64,000 nucleotides of DNA. It comes from Mucilaginibacter sp. PAMC 26640. Its GTDB lineage: Bacteria; Bacteroidota; Bacteroidia; Sphingobacteriales; Sphingobacteriaceae. The stretch is taken from NCBI GenBank assembly GCA_001596135.1, contig CP014773.1, positions 62,001-126,000 of the forward strand, given 5' to 3'. A program made the translations under genes and the position numbers. The notes under the pieces were generated by a model. The model had not been told where the DNA came from, searched no databases, and worked only from the letters and a program-made list of their open reading frames with translations. Below are positions 62,682 to 64,000 of this stretch, piece by piece (position 1 is the first letter of the stretch; every line of letters starts with the position of its first letter).

Positions 62682-63337
62682 TCCCGGAAATCAATAGCCA
62701 GTTCATTATCTACCGTTGTTACGCCCGGGGCTTTCCAGGCGATCCTACTGGCCTCGTCCTGCTGGTAAAGGGAGTTGACCACACCATTGAGCGTGACCTT
62801 ATTACCGGTTACATACACCTGGATATCCTGATCTTCCATAGCCGCGCTACGGCGCAGCGCGCGCTGGATAGCTTCCTGCTCCAGTTCATCCTCGTTCTCC
62901 GGTTGTATCCGAATATCATTGGTAAATACTTTGACGCCGGGCAAATGCCTCACGACATCCCTGGCCGCATCTTTTTGATAATTCCAGGGTAGGTTGCCTT
63001 CCAACGTAACCCAGCCGTTCTCTACTTTTACTTTTATCCGGTCCTGCGGGATCTGCCCGTTGTTCTTCAAGGCGTTGATGGCTTCAACGGCAATTTCACC
63101 GTCGGTCTTATTGCCGGCATTTTGAAAGATAATCTCGATCTCTTCCACCACAGCTTTCACACCGGTCACCCCTTTTGCTGTTTCTTCTGCTTTTGATTTT
63201 TTGAGATAGCCGTCAACGTTTCCGGTCAGTGTGATCACCCCGTCAAAAGCGGTTGCGCCGATTTTTGTATGTTTAAGTAAAGGCTCCCATTGAATGGCAT
63301 CCTGAACATCTTTTGCTAATTCCTGGTTGGTTTTCAT
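62678..63337 (-). CDS. Three-BON-domain protein, third paralogue
   Basis: This 219-aa protein (MKTNQELAKDVQDAIQWEPL, VENGWVTLEGNLPWNYQKDA, GNKVTLNGVVNSLYQQDEAS) has the same three-BON plan as 50125 and 61453 but is clearly more diverged, including an extra residue in the second linker. With the BON half of the 41919 gene, four related BON proteins occur in this window. No Crp/Fnr-type site is visible in the 13 bp before it, so it is probably read from upstream. Confidence 0.87.
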   Translation of the reverse strand: MKTNQELAKDVQDAIQWEPLLKHTKIGATAFDGVITLTGNVDGYLKKSKAEETAKGVTGVKAVVEEIEIIFQNAGNKTDGEIAVEAINALKNNGQIPQDRIKVKVENGWVTLEGNLPWNYQKDAARDVVRHLPGVKVFTNDIRIQPENEDELEQEAIQRALRRSAAMEDQDIQVYVTGNKVTLNGVVNSLYQQDEASRIAWKAPGVTTVDNELAIDFRD

Positions 63338-63350
63338 GTGTTTTTGATTT

Positions 63351-63746
63351 TTATATTAATGACAGACGGTTTGAAAAATAAGCTTTCACGAATGCGTGTT
63401 GCTGGTTAATGGTCATCTTATCTGCCGGCTCGGTTGCTATTTGAATGCTTGCAAATCGGTGATCCTTTCTTAAGTAGTTAAGCAATTCTGTTTTGGCTTC
63501 GGTAGGACCGAAAAAAATAACGTGGTCGTAGTCACGGATGATCTCTCCCAATTCTTTATAGTATGCAATCGTTTCGTGCTGTTCTTTCTGGTGCATCGTG
63601 CCTTCGCCTTTATGCATCACCGCTTCTTTCACTTCATGGTTGAAATGATTCTCGATCGTTTGGGTGCCAATAGGATCAGCGGTAAACTCCATCAGGTGGG
63701 CATTTTGATGGTCCATCCAAATACCCAGGTTTCTCTCTGTTTTCAT
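63351..63746 (-). CDS. 131-aa hypothetical stress-island protein
   Basis: The start is the ATG at 63746 (MKTERNLGIWMDHQNAHLME); the longer open frame would overlap the transpeptidase gene. The protein has an alpha/beta pattern with YYKELGEIIRDYDHVIFFGP and LNYLRKDHRFASIQIATEPA. This recalls the central domain of eRF1/Pelota-like or host-attachment proteins, but that is only a resemblance. It is soluble, and lies between the BON gene and the transpeptidase in the same orientation. Confidence 0.65.
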   Translation of the reverse strand: MKTERNLGIWMDHQNAHLMEFTADPIGTQTIENHFNHEVKEAVMHKGEGTMHQKEQHETIAYYKELGEIIRDYDHVIFFGPTEAKTELLNYLRKDHRFASIQIATEPADKMTINQQHAFVKAYFSNRLSLI

Positions 63747-63768
63747 AATTTTTTTGTTAATGTGGTTT

Positions 63769-64000
63769 TTAATACGCTCCGGTGCCAGACAAGATGATTT
63801 CCGCCAGGCGCGCATCGAGCTGATAGATATCTTTTCGGAAGTTCAGCCGGTTATCCCGATCGGTAAATGCGGTGAAGTACGCGATGAAAACCGGCACTTT
63901 GTGTGTCAGGTTGATATAGCGTTCTTTACCGCCGTGCATCGCGCCGTCAATCTTTTCGCTGTTCCAGCCCCCATTGCTTTTCAGCAGGAAATCCGCCAGC
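63769..64000 (-). CDS. C-terminal part of an L,D-transpeptidase (YcbB/LdtD-like), continues past the window
   Basis: The minus strand encodes LADFLLKSNGGWNSEKIDGA, MHGGKERYINLTHKVPVFIA, YFTAFTDRDNRLNFRKDIYQ, LDARLAEIILSGTGAY and a stop. The block VPVFIAYFTAF..D..NRLNFRKDIY is the conserved end of YcbB-type L,D-transpeptidases, after the YkuD catalytic domain. Only 77 codons lie in the window. These enzymes make 3-3 peptidoglycan crosslinks, often under stress. Confidence 0.78.
   Translation of the reverse strand, partial: LADFLLKSNGGWNSEKIDGAMHGGKERYINLTHKVPVFIAYFTAFTDRDNRLNFRKDIYQLDARLAEIILSGTGAY

Noticed and set aside
1..64000. Insertion sequences, attachment sites, CRISPR arrays, tRNA or rRNA genes
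   Set aside because: No transposase or integrase frame, no regular short repeat array and no recognisable RNA gene were seen. The ends of the conjugative element are not identifiable.

Overview
The window looks like the chromosome of a Bacteroidota bacterium, most likely a Sphingobacteriaceae relative (Mucilaginibacter/Pedobacter type). The basis is family-level recognition: a CTnDOT-type conjugation operon (TraE/F/G/I/J order), RteC, LytS/LytTR regulators, small HMA-AraC regulators, a class I LanB and many lipoproteins with short signal peptides. No rRNA, tRNA, CRISPR array or intact insertion sequence was seen. No database search was possible, so product names are by recognition.

Region 1 (1-11.1 kb) is part of an integrative conjugative element. 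A leftward tra operon runs off the left edge. A CopB-type copper P-type ATPase is transcribed divergently. Beyond a strong hairpin lie rteC and a companion gene.

Region 2 (11.2-18.7 kb) is accessory. It holds a small Thr-rich peptide gene, a LytS/LytTR two-component pair and a full-length lantibiotic dehydratase, which together form a candidate RiPP cluster. Next comes an intact AbiE (type IV) toxin-antitoxin operon with a perfect inverted-repeat operator, then a frameshifted hypothetical gene.

Region 3 (18.8-44.8 kb) is a stress or low-energy island. It encodes a universal stress protein, three P-type ATPases (one frameshifted, one a remnant), an AI-2E-type permease, a HAD-HerA-like fusion, an Acg-type nitroreductase, PstSCAB, a GH130 enzyme, a MacAB-TolC-like exporter, patatin, glycogen phosphorylase and a BON-alcohol dehydrogenase fusion. 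The gene content resembles mycobacterial DosR or proteobacterial Anr/Fnr dormancy regulons.

Region 4 (44.8-64 kb) contains two diverged copies of one block (BON protein, 87-aa protein, SHOCT protein, mlaEFD, HisKA-only protein, aldehyde dehydrogenase, 139-aa protein, DsbA-like, PNPOx-like). Each copy has lost different genes. Copy 1 (44.8-51.0 kb) lost the aldehyde dehydrogenase. Copy 2 (57.3-62.3 kb) lost mlaEFD and fused two genes. Between them lie a truncated AbiE duplicate and a run of pseudogenes (HAD phosphatase, class I FBP aldolase, acetate kinase, YceI).

A palindrome TGA(C/T)-N4-(G/A)TCA, the shape of a Crp/Fnr-family operator, sits upstream of nearly every transcription unit of the island and also upstream of the copper ATPase. 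This suggests one regulon. It is the main candidate for a coherent, poorly described system here.
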